The position numbers and the translations under genes are program-made. Source: Halobaculum rubrum (lineage in GTDB: Archaea > Halobacteriota > Halobacteria > Halobacteriales > Haloferacaceae). From it: 64,000 nt of DNA. Shown here piece by piece: positions 33,834-42,503 of the stretch (the stretch's first letter is position 1; the number at the start of each line of letters is the position of its first letter). Below the pieces are notes generated by a model that was not told the DNA's origin, searched no databases, and saw only the letters and a list, made by a program, of their open reading frames with translations. The stretch spans positions 744,001 to 808,000 of the forward strand of contig NZ_CP082284.1 in assembly GCF_019880225.1 (NCBI RefSeq), in the 5' to 3' direction.

Positions 33834-34066
33834 TCACTCGCCCAGTCGGTCCGCCAGCAGGTCGTCCAGCCACGCGAACTCGTCGTCGGTGACCTCGTGG
33901 CCGACGCCCTCGGTCACGTTACCGCCGAGCGCACGGAGCACGTCCCCGTGGTTGACCGTCCGCTTCACCAGTCGGAGGCCAAGCGTCCCGACGTAGAAGT
34001 CGAGGTTCGCCTGTGCGTCGCCGACCATCGACGTGACGTGATGGATGCCCGAGTGTCGGTGAACAT
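33834..34066 (-). pseudogene. Remnant: start of a VOC dioxygenase fused by deletion to the end of a carboxylesterase
   Basis: The minus-strand frame reads IHHVTSMVGDAQANLDF (continuing YVGTLGLRLVKRTVNH), the N-terminus of a ring-cleaving dioxygenase/glyoxalase (VOC) protein, then switches to LRALGGNVTEGVGHEV and DDEFAWLDDLLADRLGE, which look like the C-terminal helix and catalytic-His region of a phospholipase/carboxylesterase. These genes are neighbours in many haloarchaea, so one deletion removed the middle. In addition the true start ATGTTCACCGACACT at 34066 is one base out of frame with the rest (a missing C in the expected ACT-CCG-GGC), so even the fusion is not translated from its own start. 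Confidence 0.75.
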
Positions 34067-34217
34067 TCGAATACCGTCCGTTAGGAGCACAGCGTGTTAC
34101 GTGGCAGCGGCGACGACACCGTGGTCACCGATCGGACGGTGCGCGGTAGACGAGACAATCGAGGGATCGGCCAGTTCAGGCGAAAGAATCAATCACGAGC
34201 GCAACGTCCGGTCAGTT

Positions 34218-34391
34218 ATGAACGACGTTGTCGATCGGCGTGGGTTCACTCTCGGCCGTCGATCCGACAGGGTCACCGTCGCCCGTCGACCGACCGGCGG
34301 CGACGCGTTCGACCTCGGGGGGACGGTCGGCGGTTCCGACGGTTCCAACGACACCGATAATCGCCCGACCCGCGGCGGAGGCGACCGGTGA
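34218..34391 (+). CDS. Possible small protein upstream of a HalOD1 protein
   Basis: 57 residues, from MNDVVDRRGFTLGR through a Gly/Asp/Asn-rich tail (GGTVGGSDGSNDTDNRPT). The composition is low-complexity and may be noncoding. Its stop codon overlaps the GTG of the following HalOD1 gene (GTGA), which is the main argument that it is translated. No homologue is recognised. Confidence 0.35.
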   Translation: MNDVVDRRGFTLGRRSDRVTVARRPTGGDAFDLGGTVGGSDGSNDTDNRPTRGGGDR

Positions 34392-34693
34392 ACCCCGACC
34401 CCGCCGAGTCGGTGTCGGTTACCTACGACGAGGAGACCGGCGAGTACACTGCCACGTTCGACGCGGACGCCCTCGACGCGAGCATCGCGGTCGTCGAAGC
34501 GACCGCGTCGATCCGCCGCGAGGCGCCCGATCGCCACGCGCCGCTGTTCGAGGTCATCGATCCGGACGCCCTCGACCGGATCTGTGAACGCAGCAGCAAC
34601 GACGACACCTTCGTGGAGTTCTCGTATCTCGATCACCGGGTCCGCGTCCGCAGCGGCGGGAACATCTCCGTCGTTCCGAAACCGGCGAAATAG
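34388..34693 (+). CDS. HalOD1 output-domain protein
   Basis: 101 residues. Residues about 30-100 correspond to the haloarchaeal HalOD1 output domain: SIAVVEATASIRREAPDRHAPLFEVIDPDALDRICERS, then FVEFSYLDHRVRVRSGGNISVV. Such domains appear at the C-terminus of receiver proteins or as stand-alone units in haloarchaeal signalling, with unknown action. The preceding part (VSVTYDEETGEYTATFDAD) is a short beta hairpin also found in such proteins. GTG start overlaps the previous stop. Confidence 0.8.
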   Translation: MNPDPAESVSVTYDEETGEYTATFDADALDASIAVVEATASIRREAPDRHAPLFEVIDPDALDRICERSSNDDTFVEFSYLDHRVRVRSGGNISVVPKPAK

Positions 34694-34769
34694 CGTCGCC
34701 TGGACTCCAGGCCGTACCCCGGCCGTATCTCCGGCCGCGCCTCCGCCCGTCAGTCTTCGCCGCCACGCG

Positions 34770-35648
34770 CTACGCTTTTTCGCGTCCACCCTCGTCGCGC
34801 GTCGGCTCGTCCGCCGGCACCGTCCCGAGTTCTTCGGGGGGCTGTGTACCGAACGCGTCGCTGTGCGGATCGACGTCGGCGACGAACCGCATCGTCGCGA
34901 GGTTCCCCGCGAGGCCGAGGACGGCGCCGAGCGGGAGCCCCACCGCCAGGCCGACGAGCGGAACCGAGACCACGAACGCCGAGATCACCGGCGAGACGAC
35001 GACGACCGCCGCCACGAACCCGACGGCGTACGAGAGGTACGCCCCGCCGTCGACCGCGAGCGCGTAGGACGCCCGCGTCGCCGAGAGGAGATCCGTCTCC
35101 CGAAGGACGAGGAGGTACGGCGTCGCGTACAGGAGGTAGGTCGCGACCGCGATGGCTACCAGCGCGAACAGCATCACGACGATACCGAGTCCGGACGACG
35201 CACCCACGAGGAGGACGAGCGGCGAAAGCGCGATCACCGGCGCCACCGTGAACACGAGGAACGCGGGTAGGTAGCGACGGACGTGCCCGCCGAACCGGTA
35301 GGGTTCCCCCGCCAGCGCGTTCGCGAGCGACCCGAAGTAGCCCGCGGACAGCGCGCTCGACACGAGCAAGCCGCCGACGGCCAGCGCGAGGGCCGCCGGG
35401 CTCCGGACGGCGCTCGGCGGGACGCCGGCGTCGACGCCGCCCCCGTTCGGGACCGAAACGAGGCTCCACGTCGAGAGCACGGACGCCGGGAGCGTGAACC
35501 GAACGCCGACGTGAACGCCGTCGAACGCGAGCACGGACTGGATCTTGCCCGTATCCAACGCCGCGAGGACGAGGGGAACCAGCGCGAGCGGGAGATGTGA
35601 GAGCGCGTCGTCGACGCCGTCCGAGAGCCGCGTCGTGATGGAGGGCAC
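34770..35648 (-). CDS. Polytopic membrane protein of unknown function
   Basis: 292 residues from a GTG (VPSITTRLSDGVDDAL). Six hydrophobic stretches: about 20-35, 80-105, 130-155, 158-180, 205-230 and 232-258. A central acidic/basic segment AYFGSL-type loop (SAGYFGSLANALAGEPYRFGGHVRRYLPAFL) is followed by the last TM bundle, which resembles membrane domains of the haloarchaeal DUF7847-like family. A hydrophilic, acidic tail follows (DVDPHSDAFGTQPPEELG). No transport or catalytic motif is recognised. An in-frame upstream extension to 35714 is Arg-rich and rejected. Confidence 0.7.
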   Translation of the reverse strand: MPSITTRLSDGVDDALSHLPLALVPLVLAALDTGKIQSVLAFDGVHVGVRFTLPASVLSTWSLVSVPNGGGVDAGVPPSAVRSPAALALAVGGLLVSSALSAGYFGSLANALAGEPYRFGGHVRRYLPAFLVFTVAPVIALSPLVLLVGASSGLGIVVMLFALVAIAVATYLLYATPYLLVLRETDLLSATRASYALAVDGGAYLSYAVGFVAAVVVVSPVISAFVVSVPLVGLAVGLPLGAVLGLAGNLATMRFVADVDPHSDAFGTQPPEELGTVPADEPTRDEGGREKA

Positions 35649-35714
35649 GGACGGCCGTGTTCTATCCCCGCTCGATAGTCTTTGTGGGAAATGCTGTCGG
35701 CGGCGGCCGTGCAA

Positions 35715-36236
35715 TCACTCGGCCACGACGAGTACCCGCGTGTTCCCGCGCCTGTCCGCGTACTGTCCGCCGGCCGGCGGCTTGATCGAGACGCTGAGCG
35801 TCCCCTGCTCGCGGTTCGGGCCGAGCGTCGGGGCGACGGCGACCGTCGCCGTGCCGTTCGCCCCGGTTCGGGCGGTTGCGACGCCGTCGAGGCGGGCCGT
35901 GTCGCCGGCGACGACGATCGTCGCGTCCGCGACCGGGCGGCCGTCGGCGTCGACGACCGTCACCGAGAGGTCCTGCTCGCCCGGCGTCGTGACCTCCGGC
36001 GTCGGGCGCGCGTCGAGTTCGGTGACGGCGAGCCCCTGCACGCCGCTGATCATGTTGAGCATCACGCTGAGGCTGGCGACGCCGACGACGAGCGCGATCA
36101 CGAGTCTGACCGGGAGCCCCTCGATGGCGCGGTCGTCGCGGCGCAGTTCCGCGAGGCGGCGACGCTCCGTCGCCGCGGCCGAACGGAGTCGAGCGCGGAA
36201 GTCGTCTCGGGTCGAGGAGGTGCTGTCGGGAGACAC
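35715..36236 (-). CDS. Single-TM protein with extracellular Ig-like domain
   Basis: 173 residues from GTG (VSPDSTSSTRDDFRARL). A charged N-terminal part with EIRRDDRAIEGLP-type sequence (LRRDDRAIEGLPVRLV) leads to one TM helix (VIALVVGVASLSVMLNMISG, about 55-75). The rest is a beta-rich domain with DLSVTVVDADGRPVADATIVV ... GTATVAVAP, the pattern of carboxypeptidase-regulatory/Ig-like repeats, facing outside. This architecture is common in haloarchaea next to archaellum or secretion genes, but here it is next to a HerA-like ATPase in divergent orientation. Function unknown. Confidence 0.7.
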   Translation of the reverse strand: MSPDSTSSTRDDFRARLRSAAATERRRLAELRRDDRAIEGLPVRLVIALVVGVASLSVMLNMISGVQGLAVTELDARPTPEVTTPGEQDLSVTVVDADGRPVADATIVVAGDTARLDGVATARTGANGTATVAVAPTLGPNREQGTLSVSIKPPAGGQYADRRGNTRVLVVAE

Positions 36237-36311
36237 ACGTCCCGGTGGCCCCGGATTCGTATTTGAACGCTCGCACGAGGGTTCATCACGGATACCGAGA
36301 CCATCCCCGCC

Positions 36312-37457
36312 GTGCACGTGATCGGCAGGGAGAACGGCGGGACCGGGTACGGACGCGAGCCGGAGGGCGACGACGAGTCCCGGTCGAAGGATCGACCGAC
36401 CGCCGGACCGATCGCGCCGCTCGGGCGGTTTCGCGCCCCGGACGACAGCGTCGGCGCCCGCGTGGCCGTCGACGTCGACAGCCCACACGCGGCGCTCGTC
36501 GTCGGTAAACGCGGGGCGGGCAAGACGCACACGCTCGCGGTGTTGGCGGAAGGCGTGGTCGCGGCCGACGGGGTCGCGCCGGTGGTGATCGATCCGATGG
36601 GCGTGCTCTCCGGACTCGCGGCCGACGGCGGGACGGTTCACCGTCATCCCCGGGTCAGGCCTGACGCGGTCCCGCCGGCGGCGTGGCCGACGCTGCTGGA
36701 TCTGGATCCGGCGGGCGCGGTCGGTTCGCTCGTGTGGCGCGCGGTCGCCGAGTCGTCGGCTCCGTCCGTCGCTGCCGCGCGCGAGTACGTCGACGACGCG
36801 GACGCCGCCCGCCCGGCCCGTCGTGCCGCGGACACGCACCTCGCGCTCGCGGCCGAGTGGGACGCGTTCGACCCCGACGGGCTCGCGCCGCGGGCGCTGG
36901 CCACGGGCGAGCCGACGGTGCTCGACTGCTCCGGTCTCCCGCCGGCCGCGGCCGGGGCGGTCTGTGCCGCCGTCGCCCGCGGGCTGTACGACGCGCGAGT
37001 TCGAGAGACGATCGACCGCCTGCCGTGGCTGTTCGTCGACGAGGCGCACGCGTTCTTCGACGGCGTCGCCGGCGACGCGCTGGCGACGCTGCTCACCCGC
37101 GGCCGCGCGCCGGGCGTCTCGCTCGCGTGTGCCACGCAACGACCCGCGGCGCTGCCGGCGGTCGCGGTCTCGCAGGCGGACCTGCTGGTGGCTCACCGGC
37201 TGCACAGCCGCGCCGACATCGACGCGCTCGCGGCGGCCAGGCCGCTCGCGGTCGCCGACGGCCTCGCCGAGCGGCTGCCGACCGGCGTCGGCGAGGCGCT
37301 CGTCGTCGACGACGCGAGCGAGACCGCGACCACGGTGCGGGTCCGCGAGCGCCGGACCCCGGACGAGGGTGCAAGTCCCAGGGCGAGCGACCGCGGTCGA
37401 GGCGACCCGGACGGCGAGAACTGCGACCGGGACGATCGAAACGAGCCCGACGAGTGA
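36312..37457 (+). CDS. HerA-type P-loop ATPase
   Basis: 381 residues. An N-terminal disordered acidic segment (1-40) precedes the ATPase: Walker A VVGKRGAGKTHT (62-73), Walker B LFVDEAHAFFD (about 249-259), TRGRAPGVSLACATQRPAAL (sensor/arginine block) and a C-terminal acidic tail. This fits HerA/VirB4-like DNA translocases, and closely resembles the haloarchaeal stand-alone 'ATP-binding protein' group. No NurA nuclease, Mre11 or Rad50 is next to it, so it may have a separate role. GTG start at 36312 follows the divergent TM protein by 75 nt. Confidence 0.78.
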   Translation: MHVIGRENGGTGYGREPEGDDESRSKDRPTAGPIAPLGRFRAPDDSVGARVAVDVDSPHAALVVGKRGAGKTHTLAVLAEGVVAADGVAPVVIDPMGVLSGLAADGGTVHRHPRVRPDAVPPAAWPTLLDLDPAGAVGSLVWRAVAESSAPSVAAAREYVDDADAARPARRAADTHLALAAEWDAFDPDGLAPRALATGEPTVLDCSGLPPAAAGAVCAAVARGLYDARVRETIDRLPWLFVDEAHAFFDGVAGDALATLLTRGRAPGVSLACATQRPAALPAVAVSQADLLVAHRLHSRADIDALAAARPLAVADGLAERLPTGVGEALVVDDASETATTVRVRERRTPDEGASPRASDRGRGDPDGENCDRDDRNEPDE

Positions 37458-37506
37458 AGCGTTATCCGGGCCGACACCCAAGCGGGGGCATGGACGTGAT
37501 GCGGTC

Positions 37507-37650
37507 GTGAGCGCCGGCGGCGGGGACGGCTCGATCCGAACGAAGCTCGTCGCCGGCGCGGTCGAGAAGCCGGTGCTCGGCGTGTTCGTCGTGGTGATGC
37601 TGCTGATGGCCGCCGGGTTTCTCGTCGCGTTCCTGCTGGTTGTCCTCTGA
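37507..37650 (+). CDS. Small single-TM protein
   Basis: 47 residues from GTG: MSAGGGDGSIRTKLVAG, then a strongly hydrophobic helix (about 24-46: LGVFVVVMLLMAAGFL to the end). It follows the HerA-like gene after 49 nt and may be cotranscribed. Nothing more can be said about its function. Confidence 0.5.
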   Translation: MSAGGGDGSIRTKLVAGAVEKPVLGVFVVVMLLMAAGFLVAFLLVVL

Positions 37651-37866
37651 CCGACTGATCGACAGTGCCCCATTTTCTAGGGAGGTCTCGCGGTGCGTCT
37701 CCGCCAACGGCAGCGTACGGTCGAACGCGGCGTACATCTCCTCGGTGACATCGGCGGTATCGACATGGAGCAGTCAGCACACGATCACTTGCCCCACGGC
37801 GGGAGGCTGTAGACTGAGGGGTTAGTGGCCGATCTGGACGTTGCCCCAATAACCTCGGAGAACCGG

Positions 37867-38298
37867 TTATTCGTACGGAATAGATCCGTCAAATTCGTAC
37901 TCCTCAGCCCAGTTAATCGAAGGGTGGTCGATATCGGCGGAGAATCGAAGCTCCATCTTCTGTGATGTTGCGTCATCGACCCTGATCCAATAGAACGTTC
38001 CCGTCTCTGGATATCGAACGAGAAACGCATCAACCGAATCGGCGTACGTCGTCTCGTGATACGCGCCGTCCCGCGTCGTTTGTGAGTGTGTATTGAACCG
38101 TATCGTCTCAGACTTGTTCTGCCAAGCGGTCTTGCACTGAACACGGAACAGTCGGTCTCCGTTGTCGACGATCAGATCGTACGCGTCGTTGTCACCGAAC
38201 GGGATCGAGACGTTGTATCCGTTCGAGATCAGAGTTCGAAGTGCGTCGGCTTCCGTTTCGTCGCCTACCTGTTTGGTGTTCACCGTTCCATGGGCCAT
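37867..38298 (-). CDS. PD-(D/E)XK endonuclease, group I intron-associated type
   Basis: 143 residues. The nuclease core is visible: ETEADALRTLISNGYNVSIPFGDN (helix, then strand), YDLIVDNGDRLFRVQCKTAWQNKSE with the catalytic D...(V)QCK pattern (D, Q/E and K), as in the intron-encoded endonuclease family (for example I-Ssp6803I-like). No intron or intein surrounds it. It is AT-richer and uses codons rare elsewhere (ATA, AGA, AGT), so it is horizontally acquired. It lies 216 nt from tRNA-Asp. Its start codon is inside a 9-bp inverted repeat. Confidence 0.8.
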   Translation of the reverse strand: MAHGTVNTKQVGDETEADALRTLISNGYNVSIPFGDNDAYDLIVDNGDRLFRVQCKTAWQNKSETIRFNTHSQTTRDGAYHETTYADSVDAFLVRYPETGTFYWIRVDDATSQKMELRFSADIDHPSINWAEEYEFDGSIPYE

Positions 38299-38325
38299 AT
38301 TCCAGATAGTTTGTCATGGAATATG
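38296..38325. repeat. Perfect 9-bp inverted repeat over the endonuclease start
   Basis: CATATTCCA (38296-38304) and TGGAATATG (38317-38325), 12-nt spacer. The left arm includes the start codon complement (CAT at 38296-38298) of the minus-strand endonuclease gene. It may be an operator, a ribosome-blocking hairpin, or a recognition site of the nuclease itself. Confidence 0.7.
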
Positions 38326-38513
38326 AAATTGAGATCGGATCTCGCCACAACGAGCGCTTCCGAAGCTGAACGAGGATATGACACACAGGGGGTTCGAACT
38401 ACGGTTGCATCAGATACCTCTGTTCGTTCAACACTTGAGGTTCGCGCGTACTGTGGATCCGCTGCGGCACGGATAGCTCGCACCGCACATCGTTCAAAAC
38501 GTGTCGGAAGAAG

Positions 38514-38586
38514 CGCCCGGAGCGGGATTTGAACCCGCGTCACAACCGTGACAGGGTTGTATGATGGGCCACTACACCATCCGGGC
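38514..38586 (-). tRNA. tRNA-Asp (GTC)
   Basis: 73 nt on the minus strand. The acceptor stem GCCCGGA pairs with TCCGGGC. The anticodon stem CAACC/GGTTG encloses the loop CTGTCAC, anticodon GTC (Asp). The T arm reads GCGGG-TTCAAAT-CCCGC. There is no intron and no encoded CCA. The discriminator base is G, as expected for aspartate tRNA. Confidence 0.95.
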
Positions 38587-38797
38587 GTGCATCGCGTCGG
38601 CGGGTTTCCACCACGCCTCTGCGCATTCATTCCTTTCCCGGGTACGTAATTAAGACTTCTCATCCGATCCCGCCGTGTCCCGCGATACCGTGCGCCGTAA
38701 CGTTCATATCCGCGGGGACGGATCGGCTACCGTGCAAGCGGTGTGGTGGCCAGCTACCGGTCCCCAACTCGTTTGACAAGCGTTATGTGGCCGGGAC

Positions 38798-38806
38798 GTA
38801 TATACC
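38798..38806 (+). promoter_or_regulatory. TATA box of the RNA polymerase operon
   Basis: GTATATACC, preceded by a GC-rich BRE-like stretch, lies 70 nt before rpoH, which predicts an mRNA leader of about 45 nt. The 289 bp between tRNA-Asp and rpoH otherwise hold no gene. Confidence 0.6.
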
Positions 38807-38875
38807 GCCGTAGTATCTCGTGAAGACTTCTCCCCAGCAAACACGGCCGCGCGCGACCACGAACTTCCCCAAGCC

Positions 38876-39106
38876 ATGGTAAACGTAAGCGAACACGAAC
38901 TCGTACCCGATCACACGCTCCTCGAGGACGACGACGAGATCGAGGAGGTGCTCGACGAGTACAACATCAAACGGACAGATCTCCCCAAGATCAAGCGGAC
39001 GGACCCCGCGGTGCCCGACGAGGCCGAGACGGGCGACGTGATCCGCGTCGAACGGGACTCACGAACCACCGACACGGCGATCGTCTACCGACTGGTGGTA
39101 GAATGA
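38876..39106 (+). CDS. rpoH: DNA-directed RNA polymerase subunit H (Rpb5 homologue)
   Basis: 76 residues, typical archaeal length (C-terminal domain of eukaryotic Rpb5 only). Seen: [35 protein letters not shown] and the ending [22 protein letters not shown]. It sits in the jaw of the polymerase. First gene of the rpo cluster; its TGA overlaps the rpoB'' ATG (ATGA). Confidence 0.97.
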   Translation: MVNVSEHELVPDHTLLEDDDEIEEVLDEYNIKRTDLPKIKRTDPAVPDEAETGDVIRVERDSRTTDTAIVYRLVVE

Positions 39107-40668
39107 ACAGGGAGGCACGACGCTCCGTCTCCCGGGAGTACTTCTCCCAGGAGCGGCTCGCGGAGCACCACTTCCGGTCGTTCAACAACTTCCTCGACCG
39201 CGGCATGCAGCGCGTGGTCGACGAGAAGGAGACGATCGAGACCGACATCGGCGACAAGGAGGGGCAAGAGCCCGTCTACGTCGAACTCGGCGACGTTCGG
39301 ATGACGACCCCGCGCGTCCGCGAGGCCGACGGCTCCGAGGAACTGCTGTACCCGCAGGAGGCGCGCCTCCGGAACATCACCTACGCCGCCCCGGTCTTCA
39401 TGGAGATGAAGATCATCCGCGGCGGCGAGGACGAGCCGGAGACCGTCGTCGACCAGACCGAGACGAAGGTCGGCCGGATGCCGATCATGGTCGGCTCGAA
39501 CAAGTGCAACATCTCCGGGTTCTCCGACGAGGAGCTCATCGAGATCGGCGAGGACCCCGTCGACCCCGGCGGCTACTTCATCGTCAACGGCTCCGAGCGC
39601 GTGCTCATGACCAGCGAGGACCTCGCGCCCAACAAGATCCTCGCGGAGTACGACTCGAAGTACGGCGACGAGATCCAGGTCGCCAAGACGTTCTCTCAGC
39701 GCCGCGGCTACCGCGCGCTCGTCCTCTGTGAGCGCAACCGCGAGGGGCTGCTCGAGGTGAGCTTCCCGTCGGTGTCCGGCTCGGTCAACTTCGTCACGCT
39801 CGTGCGCGCCCTCGGGCTGGAATCCGACGAGGAGATCGTCCACCGCGTCTCCGACGACCCCGAGATCGTGAAGTTCATGCTGGAGAACCTGGAGGAGGCC
39901 GACGTTCAGACCGAGGAGGAGGCCATCGAGACCCTCGGCGAGCGCGTCGCCTCGGGCCAGGGGAAGAACTACCAGCTCAAGCGAGCCAACTACGTCATCG
40001 ACCGCTACCTCCTGCCGCACCTCCACGAGGAGGGCGTCGAGGAGGAGGACGTCCGCATCAACAAGGCGTACTACCTCTGCCGGATGGCCGAGGCCTGTTT
40101 CGAGCTCGCGCTCGACCGCCGCGAGTCCGACGACAAGGACCACTACGCCAACAAGCGCCTCAAGGTCTCGGGCGACCTGATGACGGACCTGTTCCGGACG
40201 GCGCTCAACAAGCTGGCGCGCGACGTGAAGTACCAGCTCGAGCGCGCCAACATGCGCAACCGGCAGCTCACCGTCAACACGGTCGTTCGCTCGGACGTGC
40301 TGACCGAGCGGCTCGAACACCCCATCGCGACGGGGAACTGGGTGGGCGGCCGCTCGGGCGTCTCCCAGCTCGTCGACCGGACGGACTACATGGGCGTCCT
40401 GTCGCACCTTCGTCGCCTCCGCTCGCCGCTGTCGCGGTCGCAGCCGCACTTCGAGGCGCGGGACCTGCACGCGACCCAGTGGGGTCGTATCTGCCCCTCC
40501 GAGACCCCGGAGGGCCCGAACTGCGGGCTGGTGAAGAACTTCGCGCAGGCGATGGAGCTCTCCCAGAACGTCGAGGACGAACAGGGACTGAAGCGAGAAC
40601 TCGCGTCCATGGGTGTCGAGGGGATCCCCGGCATCAAGGGCGTCGACCGCGCGTCCGCGGACGACTAA
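39103..40668 (+). CDS. rpoB2: DNA-directed RNA polymerase subunit B'' (N-terminal half of beta)
   Basis: 521 residues. The split N-terminal half of the Rpb2 homologue, as in haloarchaea and methanogens. Blocks include [23 protein letters not shown] and [18 protein letters not shown] near the end (fork loop). Contacts DNA in the main channel. It overlaps rpoH at the start and lies three bases before rpoB'. Confidence 0.97.
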   Translation: MNREARRSVSREYFSQERLAEHHFRSFNNFLDRGMQRVVDEKETIETDIGDKEGQEPVYVELGDVRMTTPRVREADGSEELLYPQEARLRNITYAAPVFMEMKIIRGGEDEPETVVDQTETKVGRMPIMVGSNKCNISGFSDEELIEIGEDPVDPGGYFIVNGSERVLMTSEDLAPNKILAEYDSKYGDEIQVAKTFSQRRGYRALVLCERNREGLLEVSFPSVSGSVNFVTLVRALGLESDEEIVHRVSDDPEIVKFMLENLEEADVQTEEEAIETLGERVASGQGKNYQLKRANYVIDRYLLPHLHEEGVEEEDVRINKAYYLCRMAEACFELALDRRESDDKDHYANKRLKVSGDLMTDLFRTALNKLARDVKYQLERANMRNRQLTVNTVVRSDVLTERLEHPIATGNWVGGRSGVSQLVDRTDYMGVLSHLRRLRSPLSRSQPHFEARDLHATQWGRICPSETPEGPNCGLVKNFAQAMELSQNVEDEQGLKRELASMGVEGIPGIKGVDRASADD

Positions 40669-40671
40669 CAT

Positions 40672-42501
40672 ATGGCAAGCCAACAACGAGAAGCGAAAGT
40701 CTACGTCAACGGGAGCCTGGTCGGGACCCACCCGGATCCGACCCAGCTCGCTGCACAGATCCGTGAGGCGCGCCGCCGCGGCGACGTCTCCGACATGGTG
40801 AACGTCTCGGTGAAGGACCGCACCAACGAGGTCATCGTCAACGCCGACGCCGGCCGCGCTCGGCGGCCGCTCATCGTCGTGGAGAACGGGGAGCCGCTCC
40901 TCGACGACGAGACGATCGAGGCGCTGGAGGACGGCGAGATCGAGTTCGAGGACCTCGTCGACCACGGCATCGTCGAGTTCATCGACGCCGAGGAGGAGGA
41001 GGACATCTACGTCGCCACCGACGAGGAGGACGTCAACTCGCGGACGACGCACCTGGAGATCGACCCGCAGCTCATCTTCGGCATCGGTGCGGGGATGATC
41101 CCGTACCCCGAGCACAACGCCTCGCCGCGCATTACAATGGGCGCGGGGATGATGAAGCAGTCGCTCGGACTGCCGTCGGCCAACTACCGCATCCGGCCGG
41201 ACACGCGCCAGCACCTGCTCCACTACCCGCAGCTGTCGATGGTCAAGACGCAGACCACCGAACAGATCGGGTTCGACGAGCGTCCCTCGGCGCAGAACTT
41301 CGTCGTCGCGGTCATGTCCTACGAGGGGTTCAACATCGAGGACGCGCTCGTCATGAACAAGGGGAGCGTCGACCGCGCGATGCAGCGCTCGCACTTCTTC
41401 CGGACCTACGAGGGCGAGGAGCGCCGCTACCCCGGCGGCCAGGAGGACCGCTTCGAGGTCCCCTCCCAGGACGTGCGCGGCGCTCGAGGCGAGGACGCGT
41501 ACACCCACCTCGACGAGGACGGCCTCGTCAACCCCGAGACGAAGGTCGACGAGAACTCCGTCCTGCTGGGGAAGACGTCGCCGCCGCGGTTCCTCGAGGA
41601 GCCCGACGACATGGGCGGGCTCTCCCCACAGAAGCGGCGCGAGACCAGTGTCACGATGCGTTCGGGCGAATCCGGTATCGTCGACACGGTCACGCTGATG
41701 GAGGGCGAGGACGGCTCGAAGCTCTCGAAGGTCTCGGTGCGCGACGAGCGGATCCCCGAGCTCGGGGACAAGTTCGCGTCCCGGCACGGCCAGAAGGGCG
41801 TCGTGGGGCACCTCGCTCCGCAAGAAGACATGCCGTTCACCGAGGACGGGCTCGTTCCCGACCTCGTGATGAACCCGCACGCGCTCCCGTCGCGCATGAC
41901 GGTGGGCCACGTGCTGGAGATGCTCGGCGGCAAGGTCGGATCGCTGGAGGGACGCCGCGTCGACGGCACGGCGTTCCAGGGTGAAGACGAGGACGCGCTC
42001 CGCTCGTCGCTGGAGGAGCACGGGTACAAGTCCTCGGGGAAGGAGGTCATGTACTCGGGCGTCACCGGCGAGAAGATCGAGGCGGAGATCTTCGTCGGGA
42101 CGATCTTCTATCACAAGCTGTACCACATGGTGAGCAACAAGCTGCACGCCCGTTCGCGCGGGCCGGTGCAGGTGCTCACCCGCCAGCCGACCGAGGGGCG
42201 CGCCCGCGAGGGTGGTCTCCGCGTCGGCGAGATGGAGCGGGAGGTGCTCATCGGCCACGGCGCCGCGCTGGCGCTGAACGAGCGGCTGCTCGACGCCTCC
42301 GACAAGGAGACGGTGTACATCTCCGAGGAGACGGGGATGGTGGCCGTCGAGGACGTGGAGCAGCGTCGGATCTACGACCCCATCACGGGCGACGAGGACG
42401 ACATCCACGAGATGGAGATCAGCTACGCGTTCAAGCTGCTGCTCGACGAGATGAAGGCGCTCGGCATTCGACCGACCCTCGAACTTGAGGACGCAGTCTA
42501 A
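40672..42501 (+). CDS. rpoB1: DNA-directed RNA polymerase subunit B' (C-terminal half of beta)
   Basis: 609 residues. Contains the NTP-channel and hybrid-binding blocks of the second half of Rpb2: [45 protein letters not shown] (active-site lysines), [20 protein letters not shown] and the ending with the zinc-free archaeal C-terminus ([25 protein letters not shown]). No insertions seen. Two nucleotides separate it from rpoA'. Confidence 0.97.
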   Translation: MASQQREAKVYVNGSLVGTHPDPTQLAAQIREARRRGDVSDMVNVSVKDRTNEVIVNADAGRARRPLIVVENGEPLLDDETIEALEDGEIEFEDLVDHGIVEFIDAEEEEDIYVATDEEDVNSRTTHLEIDPQLIFGIGAGMIPYPEHNASPRITMGAGMMKQSLGLPSANYRIRPDTRQHLLHYPQLSMVKTQTTEQIGFDERPSAQNFVVAVMSYEGFNIEDALVMNKGSVDRAMQRSHFFRTYEGEERRYPGGQEDRFEVPSQDVRGARGEDAYTHLDEDGLVNPETKVDENSVLLGKTSPPRFLEEPDDMGGLSPQKRRETSVTMRSGESGIVDTVTLMEGEDGSKLSKVSVRDERIPELGDKFASRHGQKGVVGHLAPQEDMPFTEDGLVPDLVMNPHALPSRMTVGHVLEMLGGKVGSLEGRRVDGTAFQGEDEDALRSSLEEHGYKSSGKEVMYSGVTGEKIEAEIFVGTIFYHKLYHMVSNKLHARSRGPVQVLTRQPTEGRAREGGLRVGEMEREVLIGHGAALALNERLLDASDKETVYISEETGMVAVEDVEQRRIYDPITGDEDDIHEMEISYAFKLLLDEMKALGIRPTLELEDAV

Positions 42502-42503
42502 CT

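Noticed and set aside
38385-38430. tRNA-like fragment (GGGGGTTCGAACT) beside the endonuclease
   Set aside because: Only the T-loop-like part is present; no acceptor or anticodon stems could be paired, so it is chance.
38514-38586. Intron or insertion in tRNA-Asp linked to the intron-type endonuclease
   Set aside because: The tRNA is continuous and complete; no intron or duplicated tRNA end was seen.
39085-42408. Very long minus-strand ORF (1107 codons) opposite rpoB'' and rpoB'
   Set aside because: It is a GC-rich shadow: frames antisense to strongly coding haloarchaeal genes lack stops. Its product is rich in V/L/R/D/H repeats without any domain, and the plus-strand genes are certain.
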